Assembly: GCA_035910535.1 (NCBI GenBank)
Contig: JAMHXF010000090.1
Span: 248,001-312,000 of the forward strand
From: Archangium_A sp035910535
GTDB lineage: Bacteria > Myxococcota > Myxococcia > Myxococcales > Myxococcaceae
Length of the DNA stretch: 64,000 bases
Direction: 5' to 3'
Shown here: positions 35,463 through 43,309 of the stretch, piece after piece
Position numbering within the stretch: position 1 is the first letter of the stretch
Layout: each line of letters starts with the position of its first letter
Program-made: the position numbers and the translations under genes
Notes under the pieces: model-generated
What the model saw: only the letters and a program-made list of their open reading frames with translations
Databases searched by the model: none
What the model was told of the DNA's origin: nothing

Positions 35463-36356
35463 TTGTATTCAGTTCGTCTGGCAACACTCGCTGTCTGCGC
35501 TGCGTTCATTTTCGCGTGCGGGCCGACGACCTCACCTGAAGACGCTGGCGTCGGTGGAGGCACCGCAGCGACCGGCGGCGGTGGTGGCGCTGCGACGGGC
35601 GGAGGCACTTCAACGGGTGGTGGCGCCGCGACCGGCGGTGGCGCCGCGACGGGTGGAGGCACCGCGACCGACGTCTGCGGCGACGGGCTCACCACCGGGG
35701 TCGAGGCGTGCGACGACTCGAACGCGACGAGCGGCGACGGCTGCTCGAGCGCCTGCGCGATGGAAGACGGCTTCACCTGCGCCGGTACACCTTCGACGTG
35801 CGTCACCATCTGCAGCGACGGCATCATCGTGGGCGCCGAGACGTGCGACGACTCGAACGCCATGAACGGCGACGGCTGCTCGAACACCTGCGCCATCGAG
35901 ACCGGCTACGCGTGCACGGGCGCTCCGTCGGCCTGCGCCGCCACCTGTGGCGACGGTCAGCGCGTGGGCCCCGAGAGCTGCGACGACGGAAACATGGCCG
36001 GCGACGACGGGTGCTCGAGCGCCTGCGCCGTGGAGTTCGGCTTCATGTGCAGCGGCGCGCCGTCGCTCTGCGCGACGAGCTGCGGCGACGGCATCGTCGC
36101 GGGCGCCGAGACCTGTGACGACGCGAACATCATGAATGACGACGGCTGCTCGAACCTGTGCGCGCCTGAAGCCGGCTTCAAGTGCACCGGGTCACCCTCG
36201 AGCTGCACGACGACCTGCGGTGACGGCGTACTCGTCGGCCTCGAGGTGTGCGACGACGGCGCGAACGTTCCCGGAGATGGGTGCTCTGCGAGTTGCACCG
36301 TCGAGGCGGGCTTCACGTGCACCAGCACCTCACCTTCCGTGTGCACCAGCCCCTGA
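35463..36356 (+). CDS. DUF4215 cysteine-repeat lipoprotein
   Basis: TTG at 35463 follows the Shine-Dalgarno-like GGGGAG and starts a signal with lipobox FIFAC; upstream in-frame codons belong to another frame of the previous gene. A Gly/Ala/Thr linker leads into five units of the form CGDGxxxGxExCDDxNxxxGDGCSxxC, each ~45 residues and closed by FTCxGxPSxC. Each unit carries the conserved acidic DD and six Cys. No other domain is present, so the protein is a pure Cys-repeat rod, unlike the fibro-slime protein at 11.8 kb. It sits on the same strand as the FGE-fold lipoprotein, 43 nt downstream. Confidence 0.85.
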   Translation: MYSVRLATLAVCAAFIFACGPTTSPEDAGVGGGTAATGGGGGAATGGGTSTGGGAATGGGAATGGGTATDVCGDGLTTGVEACDDSNATSGDGCSSACAMEDGFTCAGTPSTCVTICSDGIIVGAETCDDSNAMNGDGCSNTCAIETGYACTGAPSACAATCGDGQRVGPESCDDGNMAGDDGCSSACAVEFGFMCSGAPSLCATSCGDGIVAGAETCDDANIMNDDGCSNLCAPEAGFKCTGSPSSCTTTCGDGVLVGLEVCDDGANVPGDGCSASCTVEAGFTCTSTSPSVCTSP

Positions 36357-36357
36357 G

Positions 36358-36627
36358 TCAGCGGCGGCGCTTCTTGTCGGGCGTGAACGTGTAGATGCGC
36401 GGTGGCGGCACGTCGGGCGTCACCGGCCACTCGCCGTCGTGCTGCAGATAGAGCGTGATGGTGAGGCAGTGGTGTTCGCGGTCGCTGCTCTGCGACATGT
36501 CGAAGCCCATCGGGGCCAGCGTGGGGTGCGCCGCAATCCACTCGGTGATGCGCTCGCCGAGCAGCTCACGGTCTCTGGCATGCACCACGCTGAAAATCTT
36601 GATGGCGTTGAAGGCAGCAGGAATCAC
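36358..36627 (-). CDS. Small hypothetical protein
   Basis: An 89-aa cytoplasmic protein with no signal or TM helix; family not recognised. It has a helical N-terminal part (VHARDRELLGERITEWIA), a beta-rich middle (HHCLTITLYL) and a Pro/Lys-rich end. It starts inside the stop of the bactofilin-like gene (4-nt overlap), so the two form an operon and may work on the same structure. Confidence 0.6.
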   Translation of the reverse strand: MIPAAFNAIKIFSVVHARDRELLGERITEWIAAHPTLAPMGFDMSQSSDREHHCLTITLYLQHDGEWPVTPDVPPPRIYTFTPDKKRRR

Positions 36628-36917
36628 AGCTCGTGCACCACCGCGCCGGTGTCGACGACGGTGATGCCTCCTTCAGCGCGCAGCTTGCCGACGTGACCGC
36701 GCACCTCGGCGAAGCCCCGGTTGATGAGGTCGTGCCCAACGCGACCGGAAATGAACACGCGCGCGCCGGGCTCAACGGTGAGCGAGCCGTCGACGACGCC
36801 GCTCAAGCGCAGCGACACCGACGACAGCACCCGCACGTCGCCTTCGACGCGGCCTCGAAAATCAAGGTCAGCGTCGACGACCACATCTCCTCTGATGCGA
36901 CTGACTTCCGACTGCAC
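36624..36917 (-). CDS. Bactofilin-like polymer-forming protein
   Basis: About 97 residues of the right-handed beta-helix pattern of bactofilins: RGDVVVDADLDFRGRVEGDV, SLRLSGVVDGSLTVEPGA, VGHDLINRGFAEVRGHVGKL, with valine/glycine every five to six residues. The GTG at 36917 (or TTG at 36920) is chosen because the 50 codons upstream have CGA-rich, atypical codon use and reach into the MarR promoter. Bactofilins form cytoskeletal filaments that help cell shape or surface structures. It is short, lacking flanking disordered tails. Downstream of it is the small hypothetical gene. Confidence 0.7.
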   Translation of the reverse strand: MQSEVSRIRGDVVVDADLDFRGRVEGDVRVLSSVSLRLSGVVDGSLTVEPGARVFISGRVGHDLINRGFAEVRGHVGKLRAEGGITVVDTGAVVHEL

Positions 36918-37043
36918 CAATGAACCCCGATTCGTCGATTGCGCGAAACTCAGTCCGAATTTCTGCGCATGTCGGGAGGAGTTTCGTAGCGCTTCCGAGA
37001 CAGTTGCGCGTCGTCGCCATTTGCGACGGAGATTGCAGAGTTT

Positions 37044-37057
37044 CGCGACATGTCGCG
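37044..37057. promoter_or_regulatory. 14-bp perfect palindrome CGCGACATGTCGCG
   Basis: Lies 37 nt upstream of the MarR gene and 20 nt before the second palindrome; could be a regulator site for the divergent bactofilin gene or for MarR. Confidence 0.35.
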
Positions 37058-37077
37058 GTTGTCGAACGTCGGTCAAT

Positions 37078-37095
37078 ATGACAACCAGTTGTCAT
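37078..37095. promoter_or_regulatory. 18-bp palindrome over the MarR start codon, candidate autoregulatory operator
   Basis: ATGACAAC-CA-GTTGTCAT is a perfect inverted repeat with 8-bp arms that ends on the AT of the MarR start codon. MarR proteins bind palindromes of this size at their own promoters. A TATGAC -10-like hexamer overlaps its left arm. Confidence 0.6.
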
Positions 37096-37546
37096 GAAGA
37101 ACGAACATCGAAATCGGGCAGTGACGCAGTTGGTGCTCGCGGTGTTGAAGACGAACGCGGCGGTGTGGCGCGCAGGCGAAGCGATTTCGGCAGAAGTCGG
37201 GCTCTCCGCGTCGCGCTGGCAGGTGCTGGCTTCACTGGCGCGAGGCGGGGCGTGGCTCACGGTGCCTGAGCTCGCGCGCGACCTCGACCTCACGCGCCAG
37301 GGCACGCAGAAGCAGGTCGACCTGTTGGTGCAGCAGGGCTTCGTGGCGCTCGAAGACAACCCGCAGCATCGGCGCTCGGTGCGCGTGCGGTTGACGTCCT
37401 CGGGGCGCCGCATGAATGACCGGGCGCTGCGGCGCTGGGCGCGCGTGTCGACCCGGTTGTTGCCAGCGAAGTCGGTCACGCAGCTGCGCGAGCTCGACGG
37501 GCTGTTGCGCACCTTGACCGACGAGCTCGACGCGGCGCTCGGTTGA
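37094..37546 (+). CDS. MarR-family transcriptional regulator
   Basis: A 150-aa winged-helix regulator. Seen: SASRWQVLASLARGGAWLTVPELARDLDLTRQGTQKQVDLLVQQGFV (helix-turn-helix and recognition helix with RQGTQKQVDLL) and the wing NPQHRRSVRVRLTSSGRR. It begins inside an 18-bp palindrome, consistent with autorepression. The divergent gene is bactofilin-like, and the 176-bp space between them holds the palindromes; target genes are unknown. Confidence 0.92.
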   Translation: MKNEHRNRAVTQLVLAVLKTNAAVWRAGEAISAEVGLSASRWQVLASLARGGAWLTVPELARDLDLTRQGTQKQVDLLVQQGFVALEDNPQHRRSVRVRLTSSGRRMNDRALRRWARVSTRLLPAKSVTQLRELDGLLRTLTDELDAALG

Positions 37547-38023
37547 TCAGCAGCTGACGGAGCCGCACGCCCACTGACCGGCGACGCAGCGCGGCTGCTG
37601 ACAGCATTCACCGGGGTCGCCCCAGCAGGTGTCGTCGGGACAGTCGGTGGTGGGCCGCAGGCCGCTCGCGCAGCGCCACGCGCCGTTCACGCAGGCCGGC
37701 CCGGCGAAGGCGTCAGTGCCGCAGAAGTCGACGCAGAGAAACGACTGCGCCACGCCCTCGCAGGCGCAGATGGCGCCGGAGCTGCACACCGCCTGGCCAT
37801 CGACGCAAGACGCCGAGGTGACGCGCCGCCCGTCGAGGCAGCAGTCGACGCCGAAGGGCGCGCTCAGACAGGGCGCTTGGCCCGCGTCGAGGCCCGCATC
37901 GGCGCGGCTACCGACCGCCGCGACGACGCCAGCGTCGCCCGACACGACGCGCACCGCGACGAGCTCGGTGCGCCCGCAAGCCAGCATCAACAGGCTGCAC
38001 GTCACTGCATGGCGAAGGTCCAC
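37547..38023 (-). CDS. Small Cys-rich lipoprotein
   Basis: Start uncertain: GTG at 38023 gives MDLRHAVTCSLLMLAC with a proper lipobox; GTG at 38005 exactly overlaps the upstream stop (GTGA). After the lipid Cys the protein has an Asp-Ala-Gly linker and ~12 cysteines, several in CC or CxC pairs (DCCLDGRR, CICACEG-like stretch, GECCQQPRC), with no recognised family. Convergent with MarR one nucleotide after its stop. It probably shares an mRNA with the TonB-C-like protein upstream. Confidence 0.72.
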   Translation of the reverse strand: MDLRHAVTCSLLMLACGRTELVAVRVVSGDAGVVAAVGSRADAGLDAGQAPCLSAPFGVDCCLDGRRVTSASCVDGQAVCSSGAICACEGVAQSFLCVDFCGTDAFAGPACVNGAWRCASGLRPTTDCPDDTCWGDPGECCQQPRCVAGQWACGSVSC

Positions 38024-38409
38024 TCGCGCTCCGCGGTCGTCAGGGGGGCGTGCGTCACGGGCCAGGCGACCCTGCGCAGCACGTTTTCGATACAGGTCTT
38101 CGTATTCGCGGCGTTGACGTTCGAGGGCTCGAGCGTGGCGGAGGCCTCCATGATCTGCCCCTTGCCGTCGAGCACCACCTTCACCTTCGCGACCTGCTTC
38201 CACGTGGGCGCGTCGCCTTCGACGCCGGCCACCACGCAGCCACCTACGTCGACCTGCGCGCCGTCGAGCGAGCGCTTGAGCGTCTCTTCGAGCACCTGCG
38301 TGGTCGTCGGCTTCTTCTTCGCCGGAGGTGCTTTCTTCTTCGGCGCGGCCCACGACGTCACTGCGCAAAGACTGCAGATCACCATGAGCACCCGGAGCAC
38401 GCGGTGCAC
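38002..38409 (-). CDS. Small secreted AgmX/TonB-C-like protein
   Basis: GTG at 38409 gives a signal (VLRVLMVICSLCAVTSWA). A Lys/Pro/Ala-rich linker follows, then a ~80-residue domain with a Cys pair (GGCVVAGVEG and TKTCIENVLRRVAWP) flanking VAKVKVVLDGKGQIMEASA. The same two-Cys layout closes the kinase at 13.7 kb and AgmX, PglI and TonB-C domains, so this is a stand-alone copy. Divergent from the maleylacetoacetate isomerase gene; the 70-bp space between holds no obvious palindrome. Confidence 0.72.
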   Translation of the reverse strand: MHRVLRVLMVICSLCAVTSWAAPKKKAPPAKKKPTTTQVLEETLKRSLDGAQVDVGGCVVAGVEGDAPTWKQVAKVKVVLDGKGQIMEASATLEPSNVNAANTKTCIENVLRRVAWPVTHAPLTTAEREWTFAMQ

Positions 38410-38479
38410 CCTATCAGTTGACGCGGCGCGGCCTTCACACGGCTTGACTTGAACTGGCGCGGTTGCGAATTGGCTCCCT

Positions 38480-39115
38480 GTGAGGCTCTTCAACTACTGG
38501 CGCTCTTCGGCGAGCTACCGCGTGCGGTTGGCGATGGCCTTCAAGGGCCTCGCGTATGAGTACGTGCCGGTGAACCTCATGAAGGGCGAGCAGCACGAGG
38601 CGCCGCACGCCGCGCGCAACCCGTGGCACTCGGTGCCGGTGCTGCAGCTCGACTCGGGTGAGCTGATTCCCCAGTCGGTCGCCATCGTCGAGTACCTCGA
38701 AGAGACCTTCACCACGAAGGCGCTCTTCCCGAAGGCGGCCGTCGACCGCGCGCGCATGCGGGCGCTGGTGGAGGTCGTGAACTCCGGCATTCAGCCGCTG
38801 CACAACCTGCAGGTCATCAACCACGTCAAAGACGTGCTCAAGGCCGACTCGAAGGCCTGGTCGGAGCTGTGGATTGGCAAAGGCCTCGACGCGCTGGAGG
38901 CGATGGCGAAGACCACCGCCGGCGCGTTCATGGTCGGAGACGCCTTCACGTTCGCCGACGCGTGCCTGTTGCCGCAGCTCTTCGGTGCGCGCCGCTTCGC
39001 CAGCGTCGACCCCGCGCGCTACCCGACGCTCATGCGCGTCGAAGCGCACTGTTTCACGTTCGATTTCGCCAACGCGGCCCGGCCTGAAAATCAGCCCGAC
39101 GCCGTCATCACCTGA
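38480..39115 (+). CDS. maiA: Maleylacetoacetate isomerase (zeta-class glutathione transferase)
   Basis: Isomerises 4-maleylacetoacetate to 4-fumarylacetoacetate, using glutathione, in tyrosine and phenylalanine degradation. The zeta-class signature is present: RSSASYRVRLA at residues 8-18, whose Ser/Arg residues hold glutathione. The rest shows the two-domain GST layout with PQSVAIVEYLEE, QVINHVKDV and DAFTFADACLLPQL. Length 211 aa fits. GTG start. Its partner HPPD follows 12 nt later on the same strand, making a two-gene transcript; homogentisate dioxygenase is 8 kb away and fumarylacetoacetase is not in the window. Confidence 0.93.
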   Translation: MRLFNYWRSSASYRVRLAMAFKGLAYEYVPVNLMKGEQHEAPHAARNPWHSVPVLQLDSGELIPQSVAIVEYLEETFTTKALFPKAAVDRARMRALVEVVNSGIQPLHNLQVINHVKDVLKADSKAWSELWIGKGLDALEAMAKTTAGAFMVGDAFTFADACLLPQLFGARRFASVDPARYPTLMRVEAHCFTFDFANAARPENQPDAVIT

Positions 39116-39127
39116 AGGAGAAGCGCC

Positions 39128-40291
39128 ATGGAATCACTGGGCATCATCAAGTTGGAGTCGGTGCATTGGTACGTGCATGACATGGCGCGCACGCGCCGTT
39201 TCTATACGGAGCTGCTCGACTTCGCGGAGCTCGGCGTCAGCACGCCGGAGCTCTCGAAGCGCGGCAAACAGGAATCAGCCGTGTTTCAGGCCAACGACGT
39301 CACGCTCATCTGCTCGGCGCCCATCGGTGAGGGCGGGCGCGCGTGGCGCTGGCTGCAGAAGCACCCCGAAGGAGTGGGCACGCTCAACTTCCTCGTCCGA
39401 GACGTCGAGAAGGTCTTCAAGCTGATGGAGGAGCGCGGCGGCACCATCATCGACGACGCCATTCAGCGCCACACCGACGCGAAGGGCGGCAAGATGTCGT
39501 TCTTCAGCATCACCACGCCGTTCGGCAACACCACGTTCCGCTTCGTGCAGCGTGAAGGCGGCTGCGAAGACTGGTTCCCCGGGTTCGTGCCGCACGCGAC
39601 GGCCACGGGCGGCAAGAACCGCTTCGGCTTCGGCAAGGTCGACCACGTGACGTCGAACTTCCGCACGCTGCAGCCGATGGTGCTGTGGATGAAGCACGTC
39701 ATGGGCTTCGAGGAGTTCTGGAACATCAAGTTCCACACCGAGGAAGAAATCTCCAAGGGCGACCAGCACGGCACGGGGCTCAAGAGCATCGTGATGTGGG
39801 ACCCGCACAGCACGGTGAAGTTCGCGAACAACGAGCCTTCACGCCCGCGCTTCAAGAACTCGCAGATCAACGTCTACGTGGAAGACCAGCGCGGCGAAGG
39901 CGTGCAGCACCTGGCGCTCATCGTTCGCGACATCGTGCCCACGGTGAAGTCGATGCGGGAGACCAGCGGCCTCGACTTCTTGTCGACGCCCAAGAGCTAT
40001 TACGACTACCTGCCCGAGCGCCTGCAGAAGAGCGGCATCATTCGCATCGACGAGAATGTCGAAGAGCTGCGCGACCTGCAGATTCTGGTCGATGGCCACA
40101 AAGAGCATCAGTACCTCCTGCAGATCTTCATGAAGGAGAACTCGCAGCTGCTCAAAGACCGCGAGTCGGGCCCGTTCTTCTACGAAATCATTCAACGCAA
40201 GGGCGACAAGGGCTTCGGCGGCGGCAACTTCAAGGCGCTGTTCGAGAGCATCGAGCGGGCCCAGCGCATGGAGCGCGAAGCCGGCCGCTGA
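39128..40291 (+). CDS. hpd: 4-hydroxyphenylpyruvate dioxygenase
   Basis: Converts 4-hydroxyphenylpyruvate to homogentisate with Fe(II) and O2. Good Shine-Dalgarno (GAAGGAG) 6 nt before ATG. Both VOC domains are seen; the metal triad is present as H173 (KVDHVTSNF), H261 (GVQHLALIV) and E353 (FFYEIIQRKG), and the C-terminal active-site helix GFGGGNFKALFESIE is intact. Length 387 aa, typical. Co-transcribed with maiA. A hairpin (AATGATGG / CCATCATT) overlaps its stop codon. Confidence 0.96.
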   Translation: MESLGIIKLESVHWYVHDMARTRRFYTELLDFAELGVSTPELSKRGKQESAVFQANDVTLICSAPIGEGGRAWRWLQKHPEGVGTLNFLVRDVEKVFKLMEERGGTIIDDAIQRHTDAKGGKMSFFSITTPFGNTTFRFVQREGGCEDWFPGFVPHATATGGKNRFGFGKVDHVTSNFRTLQPMVLWMKHVMGFEEFWNIKFHTEEEISKGDQHGTGLKSIVMWDPHSTVKFANNEPSRPRFKNSQINVYVEDQRGEGVQHLALIVRDIVPTVKSMRETSGLDFLSTPKSYYDYLPERLQKSGIIRIDENVEELRDLQILVDGHKEHQYLLQIFMKENSQLLKDRESGPFFYEIIQRKGDKGFGGGNFKALFESIERAQRMEREAGR

Positions 40292-40310
40292 ATGATGGTT
40301 CACCATCATT
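40291..40310 (+). terminator. Short perfect hairpin at the hpd stop
   Basis: AATGATGG-TTCA-CCATCATT, an 8-bp stem (9 if the T-A of the loop pairs) beginning on the last base of the stop codon. No U tract follows, so it may be a pausing/processing hairpin or an operator instead. Confidence 0.4.
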
Positions 40311-40391
40311 GAGGGCGTCGCGAAGGGCCTTATTATTCGATGGCTATAAAATGGGGCCCTGAAAGGCCTCTTATTATAGAGATATCGACAT
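40311..40391. repeat. AT-rich intergenic stretch with near-direct repeat
   Basis: Markedly lower GC than its surroundings. Two copies of a ~22-nt element, GGCCTTATTAT...GAT and GGCCTCTTATTAT...GAT, sit 40 nt apart, plus an AGGGCC/GGCCCT inverted pair. The second copy ends just before the ATG that opens the Fic remnant, suggesting a leftover promoter/operator. Confidence 0.55.
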
Positions 40392-41070
40392 ATGAGGCAG
40401 GTATCTCGAGCAAACCTCGGGCTATCGCGCCTTTCTTCCGTCGCCGCTCCCTCCGTCTCCGCCGCTGCAACTCGACGGTCAGCTCGCGTCGCAGCTCTCC
40501 GCCGCAGACCGGGCGCTGGGGCGGCTCGATGGCTCGGTGCACACACTGCCGAACGCCGATTTGTTCGTGCTGATGTACGTGCGCAAAGAGGCAGTGCTCT
40601 CGGTTGCTCATCGCCTTTCTGCTGACCGAGCGCGCAGCGCTGCAGAAGCCCGTGTTGTACCTCTCGCACTACTTCAAGCGACACCGCACGGAGTACTACG
40701 AGCGCTTGCAGGCGATTCGTGATCACGGCGCGTGGGAGCCGTGGCTCCTTTTTTTCTGCGCGGAGTCGAAGAGGTCGCCACCGAAGCAGTTGAGACGGCG
40801 CGACGTATTCTCGCGCTTCGCGAGGACCACCGCGGCCTCATCACCGGGCGTCTGTCACGAGGCGCGGCCAACGGTCACAAGGTGCTTGAGCAGCTGTTCG
40901 AGAAGCTCATCATCTCCGTCAACGACGTGATGAAGATGACGGGCACGACCTTCGCGGCGGCCAACACGCTCGTCGGTCGCCTCGTCGAGCTTGGCATCTT
41001 GAAGGAGCTGACCGGCTACGCGCGCCATCGTCGCTTCGAGTACTCGCCGTACGTCGCGTTGTTCACCTGA
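40392..41070 (+). pseudogene. Fic-family gene remnant, catalytic centre deleted and frameshifted
   Basis: Three pieces in different frames rebuild a Fic/DOC (AMP-transferase) protein. Piece 1 (from 40396): a GRYLEQTSGYRAFLPSPLPP opening and HTLPNADLFVLMYVRKEAVLS, the Fic N-terminal helix. Piece 2 (from 40604, shifted): LLIAFLLTERAALQKPVLYL then SHYFKRHRTEYYERLQ. Piece 3 (from 40756, shifted back): LRGVEEVATEAVETARRI to YSPYVALFT, the winged-helix tail. About 150 codons, including the HPFxxGNGR motif that would sit directly before piece 2, are missing. The start ATG at 40392 is itself out of frame. A run of seven T at 40749-40755 marks the second shift. The track's 112-aa ORF is only the intact tail. 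Confidence 0.85.
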
Positions 41071-41105
41071 CGCCCTCTGTCTGGCGTGCGGTGACGCGCG
41101 TGCGC

Positions 41106-41111
41106 TACGAC
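41106..41111 (+). promoter_or_regulatory. -10-like TACGAC, 7 nt before ATG
   Basis: TACGAC, GAGCACC, then ATG at 41119. Confidence 0.45.
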
Positions 41112-41118
41112 GAGCACC

Positions 41119-43260
41119 ATGCGGCTCGGGTTCGTGACGGTGGCGGTGCTGTTGGTCGGCTGTGCTGCCGGAGAACTGCAGCACGACGCGCGGCTCGACT
41201 TCGAAGACGTCGCCGTCGGCTCGTCGCGCACCATGAGCGTGGTGCTGCGCAACGTGGGCGGCGCGCCGTTGAACGTGTTGCTCTCGGTCGACGACGCGCG
41301 GTTCGTGTTGTCGGCGCCGCAGGTAAGCGTGCCCCCGCGCGCTTCGACGACGGTCGAGGTGACGTTCACGCCCGACGCGCTCAGCGTGCTCGAGCGTGAG
41401 CTGCTCGTTCAGACCTCGAGTGGCCCGTCGACGACGGTGTCGCTGCGCGGGCGTGGCTTCGGCGCTTCGGTCGAGGCCGCCGAAGAGGTGCAGCTCGGCC
41501 ACATCCGCCTCGTGCGCGGTGAGCCGCCGCCCTCGATTCCCGTGCCGCTCCGGGTGCGTAACGACGGCACGTCGCGGTCTGAATTGGCGCTCACGGTACG
41601 CTCGAATGCCGCTGAGCTATGCGTGGGCGATGACTGTGCGGGCTGGTCTGCCGTGGTGCCTGCGGGCGCTGTGCTGAACGTGCCGCTGGTGCTGGAGCCG
41701 GTGCTTGAAGGCCCGCGCGCGTGGACGTTGACGCTCACGTCGAATGACGCGCTCCGCCCCACGCGCACCGTCATCGTGCGCGCCGTCGTCCAGCGCTTCG
41801 AGCCCTGCGACTTGACGGTGACTTCGCCGGTGGTGGTGCCGGTGAACGGCGCGGGGAAGCTCGAGCTCACGCACGTCGGCGTCGGGCGTTGTCTGGTGCG
41901 CTCCATCACGCTCACCTCGACGCCAGACGCCATGCGCTTCGACACCGAGCCGGTGCTCCCGCTCGAGCTCGAGACCGGGCGCCCGGTGACGTACTGGCTC
42001 AAGACGACGCAGCCGCGGCCGTTGCAAGGCGCTGGTGTGGTGGCCATCGAAGCCGGCGGCGCTGCACGTCTCGAGGTGCCGGTGTCGTTGGCGCAGCTCG
42101 ACGTGAGTTGTCTCGTCGTTGCGCCGTCGACCGTCGACGTCGGCGCTGTCCCGCTGGGCTGCGCTGCTACGCGCACGGTGCAGGTCTACAACACGTGTTC
42201 ATTTGCGCTGCGCATCGACTCGTTGCGCGTTGGCGCCGGAGCAGGAGAGCAGCCGGGTGGGCCCAACTGCTCTGGGCCGCTGCCGTGCCCAGAGTTCCAC
42301 CTCGTCAGCGGCGTCAACGACGGCACCGTGCTCGCACCGGCGGGCGTGACGTCGTTCCAGGTGCGCTACCAGCCCATCAACTTCGGGTCTGACACCGGCG
42401 CATTCGTGTTCTCTGTGTCGGGCGCGGAGCTCGTCTTCAGCGTGCAGGGGCGCGGCGATTCACCGGGCACCGTCGTCGACACCTTCCGCGACGAGCCGCT
42501 CCCTGTCGTCGACTGGTTGATGATGGTCGACACCTCGCCTTCGTTCACGTCACGGCTCGCGGACGTGCGCGACAACGTGCGTCGGCTGTTGAGCACACCT
42601 CGCCTGCAGTGCGTCGACCTGCGCGTCGCGTTCGCACCTGCAGAGGGCGACGCGGGCGTGAGCTTCGCGCTCAACGACGCGGGCGCCGCGTGGACGTCGA
42701 CGCTCGAGGCAGACTTTCTCGACCGCGCACTCGGCGCGTTCGACGCGTTGCCGGCCAGCTCGGAGCACGAGGCGTGCATCGGGCCTGCAGCGCAGCTCGC
42801 GCAGGGGCAGCGGCGTGATGGTGGTTCGCTCCACGGGTTCTGCGTCAGTGACGCGCTCGAGCAGTCGGTGAACCCCACCGCCGCGCTGCCGTCGTTCTCT
42901 TCGTGGAGCGCCATCGTCGCGACGGCCGAGTCGAGCTGTGCTGTCGAGAGCATCGACGACGGCGTGCATCAGTCGCTCGTGCAGACGAGCCACGGCGCGT
43001 TGGCCGACATCTGCGACCCGCTGTGGGGAGAGGCGCTCATCGGCATCGGTGGATTTCCCTGCGGCGCTCGCTCGTCATTCCACCTGACGGCTCAGCCCCG
43101 CGCGGTGGCGAGCCTCGAGGTGCGCGCCAACGGCCAGCCGCTGCCTGTGGCCGATTGGTTCTACGACGCGGCGATGAACGCCGTGACCTTTCAGCCCGGC
43201 GCGCTGCCGCCTCGTGGCACCACCATCACCGTCACCTACGACGTGAGCTGCTCGCCGTAG
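41119..43260 (+). CDS. ASH/HYDIN-like and vWA lipoprotein, paralog of the 23-kb gene
   Basis: Lipoprotein signal MRLGFVTVAVLLVGC. Four Ig-like ASH domains (LDFEDVAVGSSRTMSVVLRN, VDVGAVPLGCAATRTVQVYN and others) precede a vWA-type domain whose MIDAS strand is VDTSPSF, a normal DxSxS. An inserted Cys-containing segment (HEACIGPAAQLAQGQRRDG) and a closing beta domain ending YDVSCSP match the end of the 23-kb protein. The two share layout and terminal motif but have diverged a great deal. Transcribed alone, with a MarR gene downstream. Confidence 0.82.
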   Translation: MRLGFVTVAVLLVGCAAGELQHDARLDFEDVAVGSSRTMSVVLRNVGGAPLNVLLSVDDARFVLSAPQVSVPPRASTTVEVTFTPDALSVLERELLVQTSSGPSTTVSLRGRGFGASVEAAEEVQLGHIRLVRGEPPPSIPVPLRVRNDGTSRSELALTVRSNAAELCVGDDCAGWSAVVPAGAVLNVPLVLEPVLEGPRAWTLTLTSNDALRPTRTVIVRAVVQRFEPCDLTVTSPVVVPVNGAGKLELTHVGVGRCLVRSITLTSTPDAMRFDTEPVLPLELETGRPVTYWLKTTQPRPLQGAGVVAIEAGGAARLEVPVSLAQLDVSCLVVAPSTVDVGAVPLGCAATRTVQVYNTCSFALRIDSLRVGAGAGEQPGGPNCSGPLPCPEFHLVSGVNDGTVLAPAGVTSFQVRYQPINFGSDTGAFVFSVSGAELVFSVQGRGDSPGTVVDTFRDEPLPVVDWLMMVDTSPSFTSRLADVRDNVRRLLSTPRLQCVDLRVAFAPAEGDAGVSFALNDAGAAWTSTLEADFLDRALGAFDALPASSEHEACIGPAAQLAQGQRRDGGSLHGFCVSDALEQSVNPTAALPSFSSWSAIVATAESSCAVESIDDGVHQSLVQTSHGALADICDPLWGEALIGIGGFPCGARSSFHLTAQPRAVASLEVRANGQPLPVADWFYDAAMNAVTFQPGALPPRGTTITVTYDVSCSP

Positions 43261-43266
43261 CTCAAA

Positions 43267-43284
43267 TACATTGGCTCCCATGTA
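43267..43284. promoter_or_regulatory. Imperfect 18-bp palindrome upstream of the second MarR gene
   Basis: TACAT-TGGCTCCC-ATGTA has matching outer arms and a partly matching core; it lies 26 nt before the MarR start, where such proteins commonly bind. It is also within 24 nt of the preceding gene's stop. Confidence 0.45.
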
Positions 43285-43309
43285 ATTTGCGGTTAACGCG
43301 CTTGTCGTC

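Noticed and set aside
40732..41070. 112-codon ORF as an independent regulator
   Set aside because: It is the C-terminal tail of the decayed Fic gene; counted in the pseudogene.
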